A stretch of 64,000 nt of DNA from Paralvinella palmiformis (Eukaryota; Annelida; Polychaeta; Terebellida; Alvinellidae), in NCBI GenBank assembly GCA_025642065.1, contig JAODUP010000350.1, positions 347,501 to 411,500 of the forward strand. The letters are read 5' to 3'. The translations under genes and the position numbers were made by a program. Numbering within the stretch: the stretch's first letter is position 1; each line of letters opens with the position of its first letter. A model generated the notes under the pieces. It had not been told where the DNA came from, ran no database searches, and saw nothing but the letters and a program-made list of their open reading frames with translations. Below are positions 26,674 to 40,460 of this stretch, piece after piece.

Positions 26674-27132
26674 CAGTCAGCTCCAGTTTTACGACGATTC
26701 GGACTTACGCCGGTTTTGATATTACGCCAAAATGAGGAAATAAATATTAAAAAACTAAATAAAAATACGAAGACAAAAAAACAAATAAAATTTGTTGAGC
26801 GAAAACGCAGACGTAAACCATCAATAGAGCCAACTTTAACAGCTTCACTTAGGCTCCGCCCACTCGACCTCTCTGCCTCGATATTTATTTAACTTAGTCA
26901 TCCCATGTGGTAGTGACTATGCCGCAGTAAGCGAGTACCCTGACATACAAATATTTTATATCACTTTTAGTCCCCAAAAAACTTAATAAATAAGTTTAAA
27001 TAATAACAATACAGTTTTGGACGTGTTGGACGTATTCCCCCGTTTACATCATATAATGGGTTCGTTTTGCGCCGATTCAATTTACGACACTACTGTAGGA
27101 ACTCAACATCGGCGTAAAACGAGAGTCGACTG
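26674..27132. mobile_element. 459-bp pogo/Tigger-like MITE
   Basis: The ends are CAGTCAGCTCCAGTTTTACG and, inverted, CAGTCGACTCTCGTTTTACG, flanked on both sides by TA. CAGT ends and a TA target site are typical of pogo/Tigger elements. The interior is AT-rich with no coding frame. Confidence 0.72.
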
Positions 27133-27134
27133 TA

Positions 27135-27680
27135 CATCGTTTAGATTTATACGTTATCTTTATTGATAGAGATGAGCTCAAAAATCACGCTCCCATCCAA
27201 TGGAAGCCTCACTGAACTATTGATACATCGCTATTCAGTACCAGATCAAATAAGGTATTTGGAGTTTATTTCTACTGTCGTCTCCGATGACGTTCGAGTA
27301 TTTATCCGTGTGAGGCGTGAGAAATTATTTACTGAATCATAAGCTTGTATACTTTAGATGAGTTAGTTAGCCTGGGAGATGGTCAAATGCGAGACATATG
27401 ATCTAAGAGCGTCTGCTTTGAACAAACAACAAATCCCAGAAACACAGGTAACATCGTGTTATAGGTCGTGAAGGATGATCTACCGTGATCAATCATCGAT
27501 GATCGACCGAAAAGTGTCCTGTATGAAACCGATATCATGGTACAAAGCCCTGGACATGGACTTAAACGGTCTAGCATTAGAGTCCACCGTACATCGTTAA
27601 AGAAATAAGTTAATGGAAAGTAACAGACGAGATGTAATCTCAAAAATTGTGATTAAACTTGTTTTTACTTGTGATCATCG

Positions 27681-27736
<56 letters not shown>

Positions 27737-28109
27737 GGAGCCATTAGACTGTAAATTTCTAGTACGTTTTTGTTGTCATTGTGTCTGCAGGCGTCATCAT
27801 GTTAGTTTGTTTACATAACAGACATATGCCACCCACCGGAATCGCCAGATTGAGGCGAGTCGACGATACGTTATGCGTTTTGGCGACTGTGTGTGTGTGT
27901 GTGTCTCTGTGTATGTATGTGTGAGCGCTAGCGCGCGTGTGTCTGGATTAACTCAAATTAACACCAGGAGATCGGCCTTAAATTGGGAGATTTAAGAGCG
28001 CCCTCTCTCGGTGTATTATGATTAAATGTTGGATAGATAATTTACAAGAGATATACCAATCCACCTGGCGGACGTATATATATATATATATATATATATT
28101 ATTGGCACC

Positions 28110-28148
<39 letters not shown>

Positions 28149-28171
28149 CTCTCTCTTTGTATGTCTCTCTC

Positions 28172-28205
<34 letters not shown>

Positions 28206-29373
28206 TCTCTGTGTGTGTGTGTGTGTGTGTTAAACCTGGTCCACCGTGCCACATGTTAGAAATGGAGTAATTACCAAAACCATTATCTCGGAGGTTGCTG
28301 GTATAAACAATCTCTAGTGACATATGATGATAATTGGCGGTATTTACGCCGATAAGTGAACTGTTCTCGCTTGACCCGTGAGGTCATCTTCGGCTTTTTG
28401 ATGATTTTCGTCAGGATCGTAGATCCCGAGGAATGGGAAACACGTATTCCTGTGACTTGTCCGTTGTTGTAGTGTCCCAGAAGCATCTCATGTTTAAATA
28501 AGCGGGCAAGTCGTCATGATCTTGATGCTCATGATGAAGATCGTCATATCGTTCATCATCATCATCATCATCATCAGTGATGACGCCCAATCATCGTCAC
28601 CATCATCTACAACATACAAGTATCAACTGTTAACTGTATCATCATTGTTAACACTACCGCTGTTACCTTCGTCAGCAACGTTAACATTATCGGCCGAAGA
28701 TGTGTCTCACCATGACAATACTAGACTGATCATCATTATCATCATCATCATTATCATCAGTAGCATCATCGTTTTGAACACCAATGGATTCGCTACCTCA
28801 AGCTTGCGCTCCTTCTACGCCAATGTTTAATGCGGCAATGATTTTCATTCTTCTTTTGACAACATTGGAAAGCCCCCCCCCCCCAAAATGGAAAAGCTGA
28901 TAAATCCATTGTTTAGGCGAATTTTTCCAACGTAACACTTTTAACTCGATAGGGCGTGGCCAACAGCCTGGTACGTGACTTACCTGGACTATTTATAAGA
29001 CTAGGAATTCGCCGAATGAAAACCGAACGAATAAAAACAATACAGACACATGGGCAGCGCTCGGTTCTTGTCTTAAACGTGTCTAGACATTGTGCAGGAA
29101 AATGTGCGTCAAGTAGAGTAAATTCGGCGTCAAATACGGAAAAACCCACTTCAAGTACAGTAAAACTTTTGACCCGGTTTAGACAGGTTCTTGGATAACT
29201 GGCGGGTTGTCATTGGCTAACATAGATGACTGACCGGAATAGGAAGCTGGCCGCATTATACAAGTATACGTAACGTGCTCTTATAGATGTTATTGTCATA
29301 GTTCGGATGGGACGGAAAAGATGAGTCAGAAACACTTCTCAGCTGAATTTCCTTTCTCATCGTTCCATCCTGT

Positions 29374-29404
<31 letters not shown>

Positions 29405-31199
29405 CATCGTAATGATCATTCTTGTCGCCAAGTTTAAACTTTATTTTATTATCATTCATCAGACATGTCATTGTGCAAACAGTGTCAGACGCTCGATACT
29501 GCAGCAACACTGTAATCGATGTACAAGCAGTCGGGAGTGAAACTGCACGTCAGCAGTAAATCTATAACCCAACTCAATTTAACAGGCCCCCCATCGCCTT
29601 CTTGTCGAATTATAGCAAAATTTAGCGGCCGGAATGGAAATTGGCCAATTATTGCCGGTTATCATTCGTGGGACGAGGAAGAAGCCGCCATGAAGCACAA
29701 AGCGTCTATTCGCTCGTCTTCGAAGGCCAAAGGTATCGTGCGTAAACGTGGTCAATACACTGTTCTGTTATTATGATTGAGAGCCACTTCGAGACAGCTC
29801 GAACTATTTAGACGTAGCAAGTTTTCGGCGATTTTTACAGCATCGATAGAAAGACTTATCCATCCCAATTGGCCGCTTTGTTTGCTTTCGGACGGATTTC
29901 GCTGTTGGAAGATGGGAAAAGTCGGAATGTTAGGCCTTTTGGCATCAGTTTTACTTGGCCCGGGATTAATAATCTTTATTCCTGGAACGGGCGAAAAAAA
30001 TCGCGAATGAACAAGATAAGTGTCCCGTTGGCCGAATAAAACCGGGGAAGTAGAGTGAAGGCAGGGAATACGCGCGCGCGCGCACGCACACACACACACA
30101 CACACACACAAAGAGAGAGTGAGAGAAACAAAGAGCGCGCACTATTATATCCAAAGGTGCGTGTATATAGCTACATCTTGTGCACAAATGCTGGACTGAT
30201 GAGTTGTTTTTAAGGTAGATGACATACACCTTTGAAAGTCATATTTTGTTCCCGGTATACCACTTTCGAATTGCCCATGTTAATAATATTCCTTTATTTT
30301 AACTATATTATTAATATTATTATTGATATTGTTAATTATTATTATTATTTGACAAATGGGTCAGTCGATAGGACAGGAGCTGTAGATTTCCACGTCGTTG
30401 GATAGAATCCACGTGTTATCTGTGTGTTGTTTCAGCCATCATCCTCGTGCGTCCCAGATCAAACAACAACAAAAACCGAAACAAAACTCACTGACTTACT
30501 CATCCACTCACTAATTAGACTCCCACACAACTGACACCGAATCGATGCAATCGGCGCGTGAAGAAAAAGACTGGATCTTGCTAAACGAAGATGAGCCATT
30601 TTTTTTTGTTGTTGTCTCACCATCTGTATTTTGCTACGAGATAATGGCAAAGACAACCGTTCGTTTGTTCATTAGTACGCTGAAAGCCCGACTTATATGT
30701 GCACGTTTGACACACATATACACACACACACATGCGCATACACACGGAGAGAGGAGGGAGGAGAAGCCTTTCTAGCGGCCTAAAGAAGTGTCACTCATCA
30801 TCGATATCCTCTAGTCAATTCCATTGTAAATAGGCTCAGCTCGAAGCGACTGATCTCCTTAATGATGGTCATGTTTTCTTTGAATTTTGTTGTTTTGGGA
30901 TTCAGCCGGCGGGGATCACCCGGAATGATTGTCACCATACCATAGATGGGATGATCTCTCTCCCTCTCCCTCTCTCTCTCTCCCTAAATATATATAGTCA
31001 TTCACTCCCTAAACATTTTAAGTCATCAAAGAGCTTTTGAAAACTCACCTTTCAGGCTTGTTTATCACTAAGTTTTCACTGCATCTTATCATTTGTTGAT
31101 GAATTTTGCATCGAACCTCGACTATGAGATTCCCCAAACCCTGTACTAGGTACACCACTGAGTTCGATTCTTTTCGAGGATATGGGCTCTATAGAAGTT

Positions 31200-31245
<46 letters not shown>

Positions 31246-33328
31246 GGTCTTCCTCTTCTCAATCAATCAATCAATCAATCAGTTTATCTATCTATCTATC
31301 TAGCTATTTTTCTAACTGTCTCTCTATCTGTCTACGAGTGTCTATATCCGTAGCTCGCCGCCCACAGTCGATGCCATCTCATTAAGCTGAAGGCTGACAT
31401 GGTCTCTCTCTCTCTCTCTATAAACTCTCTCACCAGAAGCTACGAAACACGACACCTAAACAAAGGGCAACCGGCGTATTTGTTACGCGAACTCCCCGAG
31501 ACCGCAAGCATGTCCTGTGTTTATCTTGGCGCCCATCATTCGGCACTTAGAGACGAAATAAAGATCATCAGCGCCCAGCTAGCACCCCCCCCCCGCTCGT
31601 CATCTAGGCCCATAGACCAAAACCAAACGATGTACTGACCGAACTGGAAACTCCTCATCAAGGAAATGATGGAGATCAACAGATGGTGTAGTCGTCGTCG
31701 GCAGAGGCACTCGTAAACCGGGATATTTGTCTTACCTTGGTCAGACGGGGAAGAGGGGGGAGAGAGCGAGACAGGAAGAGGGATTAGTATTGTTTATCTA
31801 AGAAGATCCATTGTTTTTACCTTTACTCGTGGTACAGTACAAGAGAACGTTTCAATGGCTCTTCGGTTAAAACATGCGATCCATAGCTGTATTTATGATT
31901 TTGATCTTCCTTCGCTGACGTGCCTCAACCATATGTTCCAGATGCGACCGGCGTCTTGGCTGAGTCACTTCATACATCATCATCATCAACATCACCATCA
32001 TCATCATCATCATCATCATTCATCAACATCACCAGCCGCGTGTCGGCGCCAGTAGTGTAAAGCATCTAATTCGTTATTTAGTTTAGATATAAGTTCTCAG
32101 TCCGATACCATATCCGATCTTCTAAGGACTTGCCGTTCCGGTCAACGTCTAGGGGTTTCAACTGTTAGCAGTTTGCTTCTCGGTGTAGACCAATACGACT
32201 GGCCACCATCTCCGGTTCCCGGTGGAGTATACTATTTCTCGCTACCGGCAATTACAAGTTATCGTCTTCCAACATCAGCCGCTCGTGTTATGGTTACTTT
32301 AAAAGATTAAAGCTAATGAACACGTGAAAGATCAGCTGATAATTGGCACTTTCGAACCCAGATTCTCATAGTTTACAGTCGATCACCACCGCCATTCTTT
32401 CGTCCATAAGCAATACTTACTCACCGTCTGTTGCTGTTCATTGTTATATGCTTACAATAATAATAATAATAAGTATAAAAATAATTTAATATTTTTGTTG
32501 ACCAATGTTTTTTTAGATGAATCTACAATATGTCTTTTTCGCCACGTTTAGTCTCTCTGTCATTTATATCATGCCATATATATATAAAGTACACTGTTCT
32601 TTTTGCTAAGAAAGCAGTAATAAGTTCACGTTTAAACGACAAAATATCGACGCATGCGCGGTGTTGGCACACATAGATTGGTGACGCGACGCACATAATT
32701 CAGCAGAATGTCAGCCTCCAGGCTTAAATATATTTATTGCTATAACAAAACATATACGCATAACGATGACGTCACTGAACAAATTTGTCTAGCTGAAACT
32801 GCCGAGCGAAAACGGACAGAATCGAATATTTATAAGGTTGCCTTGTCTGATCCTGATTGTCGATAATGACTGAAGTTTCAGCGCGTACACCGAATGAAAA
32901 GGATCCACGTTTTGTAATGTCATTATTAATGAATAATGTCACAGTTTTAATAAATTTTAAATATCAAACGACTGAAATTATTCTTATCAACAATTTTAAT
33001 AAGGAATTGTTTAACATCGGGATGTACATTTAACAGCATGGTGAAATATATAAAAAAAAACATGTCTTGCTGTTATTGTTGTTGCTGTTGTCTGTAGCCA
33101 CGCCATTTTATTGATCTCCTGAAGCGGTCTGGATCATCATTACGACGCAGGTCTCTGCTAGTGGTTAGTACATGCGAGTGATCCGGGTTTTAATCATAAC
33201 AGTGGAATTATATTAAGAAGAGTTTATCGTCTATCCAGATAACTGGGAAGGTCATCTATCACAGTATTATGTATTTATCTCAAATTGATCTCTTTGATAA
33301 AATTTGCCGACAATTGTTTCCTAATTTA

Positions 33329-33375
<47 letters not shown>

Positions 33376-33440
33376 GTAGTTAAGCAGTATAATGGGGTAA
33401 TATGTAGGCTATCTGCAATTTTCGAGTGATATGTGTACTA
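27135..33440. other. No gene found: microsatellites and unique DNA
   Basis: Holds (CT)n(AT)n at 27680-27733, (ATC)n at 28555-28576 and 28727-28760, (ATT)n at 29378-29404, (CA)n at 30087-30110, (TA)n at 31202-31242, (ATC)n at 31976-32020 and (GT)n at 33331-33374. 29560-30010 and 31430-31640 are GC-richer with open frames on both strands but no recognisable product. Confidence 0.5.
28070..28231 (+). repeat. (AT)n(CT)n(GT)n microsatellite block
   Basis: TA, then CT, then GT runs interrupted by single bases. Three open frames here are artefacts. Confidence 0.9.
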
Positions 33441-33444
33441 CTTG

Positions 33445-33530
33445 AAAAATGTTCCACCTTTAACTTCGCCTCATTACTTACTTTTTGAAGGTCACTCAGC
33501 CAAGTTAGCTTACATAAGCACAGATTACAA
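33445..33530 (+). mobile_element. SINE family A copy 6, fragment
   Basis: A short degraded body: TGTTCCACCTTTAACTTCGC, then GAAGGTCACTCAGCCAAGTT. Head and tail are missing. Confidence 0.45.
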
Positions 33531-33559
33531 TTATTCTCTTTTTTACTGTGCAATAGCTC

Positions 33560-34331
33560 GGAGTTTCTATAGAAAACCGAAAAATGACCATCCGCCTCAT
33601 CTCACTGAGTTGGCGGTCGCTTCGCCGGCGTTTGGTCTAACTCGATTACCTTCGAGCGTCTTCGAAATGATAAGGTCAGCCGAAGGTCGAGCGAGTCGGC
33701 CAGACCGATACTAGACTCTGGTGCCATCGCCAGCCTTGCCTTTATTTACAATACTTCGATTTAGCGAGACAAAAAGCGAACTGTTGTGCTTCAAGTCTGG
33801 ATATCTGGTCTAAAACGCAACCGGATCGATCGGTGATTCGGGGAATGCCTGGCTACGCTGGGCTCGTGTCTGGATCTGTTAGGGATTGGTCGGAGTGAGC
33901 GGAGCCAAGTGGGAGTTTGGTCGTAATTTAGTTGTTAATTGCATTAGGCAGCCGTGAGTGGGAGATATTTTCTACCGATCTAAAGGCGATCAGTAGAACT
34001 GATAGAAATCGATTTTAAAATGTTGACTAAAAATATGAATTGAATTATAATGAGCCCTAAGTGTACAATATGTAAATGTTTACGAATGTTTTGAATGTCA
34101 GTGTTATTATTTAATTGATGTTACATCGTCGTCGTCATTATCATCATCAGCATCATCATCATCATCATCAAATACGAGAATTTCGAAGTGATTTGTTAAA
34201 ATTCTGATTCAGCTGGATGTTATATACAACATTCCTTGGCTGAAGGCAGTAATCCCACAACAGATCAAGTCTATGATGAGTTTACAACCAACGACACTCC
34301 GATATAAATGTGTTTTCATACGTTATGACAC

Positions 34332-34367
<36 letters not shown>

Positions 34368-35711
34368 CGAATACACTAATTACATGCAATTACCTAAGAA
34401 TAATTTCATTCATAGAACAAATTATCGCCTCAATCAATCCTATAATTACCGTCCTCACTCCTATTAGTATCACTTACATTAGTATATCATAGTTCTGGAT
34501 ACTGATTTATGTCACATACAGCTCAGCTTCGGGGAAGGTCACTGTACCTTACTCCGGATTGATGTGTAAGACGATTAATTATCTTTATGTTTACAATCCC
34601 GACGCCGAATAATTGATATTCTTCCATGGCATCATTGTGTGCTGGGCTATAAATTGACACTGAAGGTCTAAGGCCACCGTTAAATGGCTGGGAAGGTACA
34701 ACGTGTCTGTTGAAGTGGCTAAGGTTACTAGATAAGGCGTTATATTATGACCTTAGTTCATGGTTTACTCGTTAGGCCCTACAATCTTATAACAATGGTG
34801 TATCTATAGAGCATTTGTATTTAACCGGATGACGTTACTGTATATAGTGTTAGTGCCATAAGCTTACAGACGTTAATCAATAGATGCTTTCTGCATAAAC
34901 AAATGTAGAGCTTTAGATTAGGTTTTATCTTCCCCCCCCCCCAACGCCCCCCACCCCCACTATAATAAGGAAAGAGTATTTTATATGGGAACTGGAATGG
35001 TTCTTAGTTACGTCGAAAATGTCAAATGAAAAACAATCTAGAGGTAATTGGTAATACAGTCACCTGGAAATATAATTAAGATGTTTATAATCGTACACCT
35101 AATTGTATATAAGCTTGCTGCAGTCTAACTAAACGGATATGACGTTTCCGGGATGCTCTACTGCCGATGTTAAATGTTATTTCTAGAAGGCTGTATTATA
35201 CGCAGCTGTTATAATGTACGGTCACTATGACTGATCAATCGGTAGATCTAATAGGCATAGATAAGCTATTATTACCCAGGTGTAATCTCACTAAGTGAGG
35301 GATGGGCCCGGGAAAACGTGCCCACACAAGCGAGCCGCTCCTGTCGCTAGGTGGCGCCAGATTAGAGGAGGTTTTCAACAAGTTAGTTGTAGATTTATAT
35401 TATAGAATGTTTAAAGCAAATAGCCCCTTTGCAATATACCACTCTGTATTTATTATCGCAATATAATAGACTGGGATACCTCGCGCAGTTATTGATGACG
35501 TTTTACACATGAGTACATCTTGTATTTTTAACGATCACGAGCAATCTTTATCTATCAATATCTCATTTTATATTTACCTTCATCAATTTGTAGTTTGTAT
35601 TGTATATTTTATTTCAATGTTTACTTTCACATTATTATTTTATTATCGATATATTTTGTCACAAATTTTCACAACCTGGTGGAAGTCGAAATAAAATTAA
35701 TGAAGTCTTTA

Positions 35712-35749
<38 letters not shown>

Positions 35750-35771
35750 ATTTACCCTGTAGATCAGTAAG
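33560..35771. other. Region upstream of gene A
   Basis: 33600-33960 is CpG-richer (CTTCGCCGGCG, GGTCGAGCGAGTCGG) and could hold the promoter or a leader exon. The rest is AT-rich with (ATC)n at 34137-34171 and (TA)n at 34332-34366 and 35717-35745. No coding exon recognised. Confidence 0.35.
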
Positions 35772-35810
35772 ATGATGCTGACAGTATTACTAGCAATGTG
35801 GCTGATGCAG
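35772..35810 (+). CDS. Gene A exon 1: signal peptide
   Basis: Encodes MMLTVLLAMWLMQ, a short hydrophobic signal peptide, and ends CAG|GTAAGT, a near-consensus donor. The sequence just upstream (tttaccctgtag at 35749-35760) looks like a splice acceptor, so a non-coding first exon further upstream is possible. Two ATGs stand in tandem; the first is used here. Confidence 0.75.
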
Positions 35811-38800
35811 GTAAGTTATGAAGTCGGTTACTCATCACAGAAATTTAACCAACAACAATTCATCAATAATCCAATAACAGATCTAGGACAATATTAGCAA
35901 ATAACTACTTAATTTATACAAATTAAAGTTTTCCAATCCCGTGGAGGAAAGTCAGACCTGCCAAGATAGTTTATAATCAGTAGAAAACATTAATATAACT
36001 GTGAGTCTATATCTACCCCCCTCCCCACACCCCACTCTCTCTCTCTCCCTCTCGCTATATATATATATATATATATATAATAGAGAGAGAGAGAGAGAGA
36101 GAGAGAGAGGCCTCTTACTACTGTTTGCAGTATCTAGCAATGGCGTGGACTAAAATAGAGACAAACTAGTTCAATAAAACATTTGGAAATATAATTGAGT
36201 TTCATGGAGCTAATATGGTCAATTAATGGATATGATGTATTTTATAATATATCCTGAACAGTTTTATATCCTGAACATTTTTATATCCTAAGCAGTTTTA
36301 TATCCTGAATAGTTTTATATCCTGTTTTATATAAGCGACGAATGTCTCGTATCACTTGGTGCAAATGTGTTCTAGAACTCGGCCAATTCTCGCCCCTCAA
36401 CCTAACACCCCCACCCCCCACATCTCTCCTCTCCTCCCCCATCATCGCCATATTTTAATTGTGACTCCGTTATCATGACATATCTTCTAATTATCGCTCA
36501 GGTGGCAGATTCCAGTGATCCGGACGAAAGGAACTTCGGTCACGAACGCGTGCTCGAAAATATCCTGAAGAACTACAGAGACGCCCAGTTCTTGGTCCGT
36601 CCAGCTCAGACGACGGCAGCTCAGGTCGGACTGACACTGTCATATATCAAATCATTCAACCGAAACAGTGGCAGATTGGTGGCTGGATATATGATGAAAC
36701 AGGCGAGTTATTGTTCGGGTTAACAGCAAGAAAACATCCCACCATCCGTTTCTCGAACTCATCGATTTTATCGAATAGTCACGCCATCACCCACGTCACG
36801 ATCATCATCATCATCATCATCGTCGTCATGATCATCACCATCTCCGTGGCCTGATTGGGAGTGTGATGGGTCACTCATCTGTAATGCCGGGGGTTCAGAT
36901 TTCTTCTCTTTCTAACGTTCTTATTAAAACATACTAACATTATTAGTAGCAGCAGTTTATTTCAGATACTGCTCACTTCGTATATAATAATGGCCTAAAT
37001 GGCAGCTATTTTACGTGGCTCGGCTAGCTGAAACGAGGGAGGCGCATATAGCCTGTAATTTACAGCTTCACCACGGGGACCAATTCTAAATGAATTTAGG
37101 ATTTACAGCATATGTTATATTAGGCAGGGAAAACCTTGTCAGTTCCCTGGTTGGATGAAAACTTCCTTCTACGATAAGGCCACGGCCGGGATTCCGAACG
37201 TCCGACCTCCCGCACAGCATGTTCACGAATAAGAAACTCCCACGCTCTTACCCATTAGGCCATATAGGCAGCAGGCCAAACTGTTTTAACGGCATTGTTT
37301 GTTAATAGTAGATATCCATGTGAAATCAATCATTCATAGGATGACAAAAATAATGTGGGTATATGTCATTGTCAATTTTGAGTTTCAAGGTAATTTTATA
37401 GGTCATAAAGGTCACCAAGGGAAAAAATGCCGTTTTCACAAATTATATAAGTGAACATTTGAAAATCCAAGATGGCGGCCACTTTTTTCCACGATGGCAA
37501 CCAGTTTTGCACTTTTGAACATAGCATTACTGAGATGCATTCGATTTGAGAGATAGTGGCATCTATTTGTATGTTTTTGCATATGTTGAAGCCTTTTATG
37601 CGAGTTTTAGTTCTTTTAAATATATTATTATCCGTGGGGCTTCCAAAGAGACTGGATCATTGCATGTCCATCAATCAGCATACATAGCTTTATGTCAGAA
37701 TCGGGAATATCAGAGGGAGTGTGAAGTCTAGTCATCAAGATGCTGATCAACTCTGCCTTCGATGTTCATCTCCCCTGCAGGCTTTTTCTAATGATTGTGG
37801 TAATGGAGACAGTTCATGATTAAGCACATTCGCCATTTCTACTGTTAGAACTGCGATGACAACATTGAGCAGATGCTGCAGTAGCTTCCTGTCAGCTTTG
37901 ATTGTTTTCTCTACATTCTGTGTAGTAGACACTTTAGCTTGCTATAGGTCAGCAGATGTCTTTTGTTGGTGCTTCTTTGGTAGAACCCTGTGGTTCCCTC
38001 CGTTAGTCGTTCTTTCGTATTAGTAATGACTGCCTGCAGTTAAATGTGCACTGACCACCTCACATGGTGCAGTTTCTTTTGTTGCGGGAGGTTTGTCTAT
38101 AGTCTCTGATTAGGGTCTTATTTCATATGTAACTCGGACACATCAAATCATCGGAGTTGCGTAGCAAGCTTCTTCACATCATCAGCATCACGCCTTGTTC
38201 GAGATGGAAAACAGTCAGAATAGCAGAAAACAGTCGGCTGATCGTCGTCTTCTAGATTAAAGAGTGACCTGGTTTCTTATATATGCGTCATCGTTCTGAC
38301 TATGTAACACAAAACGTGTCTCTGGCTTGGTCAGTTCTTTTCTAGGTAATGGTGCCATTTTGCATCTTGCATGTCCTGTTGATCCATTCAGTTACCTAAT
38401 CAGCAGGGACTTACTTGAATTGCCTTTTGGTCCTCTTCACTACAATGTTTTCATCAAGAAACCCTGCATGTACCTCTGTTGTTGTCCTCTCGAAGAGTTT
38501 CATCTCTGCAAGGTAAACTAGCCCTCATCGTACATAGCTTGTGTGGTCATATATTGTGAGCCATGACAGCATCCCAGTGAATGCTTCTAGAAGTAGAATC
38601 CAGTTGCCATCCCTGTCAGCTCTGATGAAGCCCAGCAAGATCTCAACCATGCTCATAAAAGCTGACTGCAACATGAAGTTGTTCATGGCTATGTTCAACC
38701 AGCCATGACTTGAACATTGGTCACTTTGAGGTGCCAGAGAGCTTCGTATGTAAGTTTACGTCTTCTGACAAAACGATAGTAGGCATTGTCATCCAACATA

Positions 38801-40148
38801 GTCTGAGTGGTGTTGGCTGCATATAGACTTACCTCAGTCCAAAGGTCATCCAGTCCTACACTGTCCATGTGTTGACCAATACTTTTGAAGAAGCTAAAGC
38901 AGATGTGGAGTCCTCCCATGAGAAAGATGACACTTTCAAACTTGTGATTTGCCCACTCCAATTCCTGGCCCCTGCTGTACAGAGGTTGGTTGATTGAGTG
39001 TTTCTGGCCCGTGTGGCGTAAAATGGCCATAAAACGACTGCTCACCGTGGTGAATGTATCATTGTAATCTGCTGGTGCCTGAAGAGTGGGTAGCATCCAT
39101 CCTATTGTTACTGGGAGGTTAATGACACTGGTAGCTTCGTTCATTGTACCAAAGGAAAGGGTGTGTGTCGGTGATGTGTGGCCTGATCTACATCTATCCG
39201 TACATATAATGACCGCCATCTTCAGGATTATGTTTTAAATGGCTAAAACTACAGTAATAGTATACAGGAGAGGATTTAGGATAGGTACCAAGATTACTAA
39301 AATGATTGGATGCAAAGTTATGTAAAAGATTCTGTTGCAGTTATAAACTAATTAGACAAATAAACATTTGAAAACAGCATTTTTTACCGTGGTAACTTTT
39401 ATGACCTTGAAAATTACCTTTAAACCTAAAAGTGACAATGACATCCACCCACTTTTTTTTGTCATCCTGTGGATGATTTATTGCATACGCTATTATTAAC
39501 AAACGATGCCGTTAAAACAATTTCTAGAGGCCTTTTCCAGGTTTTTGCAGGCCCACCAATATAGGCCTATTCCTTTTGAGACAAAAGGCCAATATACCTC
39601 TTTCTAAAACATTCTACGATTATATCAACGTCAAACGACGGTCGTGTAATTACAATATGAAAGGAAGTAAACGTTTTAATGAATTATGAATATACTTTAC
39701 AACTGACTTTAAAAACTCACATGAATAAAACGTCCTAGTTACATATAACTGTGGTATAGATGAAAAGTACAATTTGACTAATATTTAGTTGTTTTCGTTT
39801 CGATTTTTTGCAGTATATGTGTTGTTGTTGTTGTTTTTATTTTCAATGTTGTAGTATATATGTTATAGTTAATCTGTATAATTAGTCAATATGTATATTA
39901 CCTGAAATATACCTATTACCTGATTAGACAGATTAACTGTAACATATATAGAGCGCTAAAAGATAACGTTGCGACAACGTTGGACAGTGGAGTTCAATTT
40001 GTTCGTTTATCTTCTTGTAGAAGTGGCTCGATCCTCGTCTGAAATGGGAAGATCTCTCAGTGTCATCTATCAATCTGCCGCCAGACAAGATATGGAAGCC
40101 CGACTGGAGGGTGTGGAACTCGTGAGTAAGAGTACCAGCACCAGTACG

Positions 40149-40196
<48 letters not shown>

Positions 40197-40221
40197 ACTC
40201 AGCCACACAGAAAGACAGACA

Positions 40222-40265
<44 letters not shown>

Positions 40266-40332
40266 TTTAAGATTTATGGAGGTATAGGTACTTACAGATG
40301 GTTGAGTATTGATGCTCTAAACCAGTACCACC

Positions 40333-40363
<31 letters not shown>

Positions 40364-40398
40364 GTGTGTGTGTGTGTGTGTGTGTCAGTCTCTCTCTC

Positions 40399-40460
<62 letters not shown>

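Noticed and set aside
29752..30111. 119-aa minus-strand open frame starting with Cys-Val repeats
   Set aside because: Its start lies in a (CA)n microsatellite and the rest has no family features.
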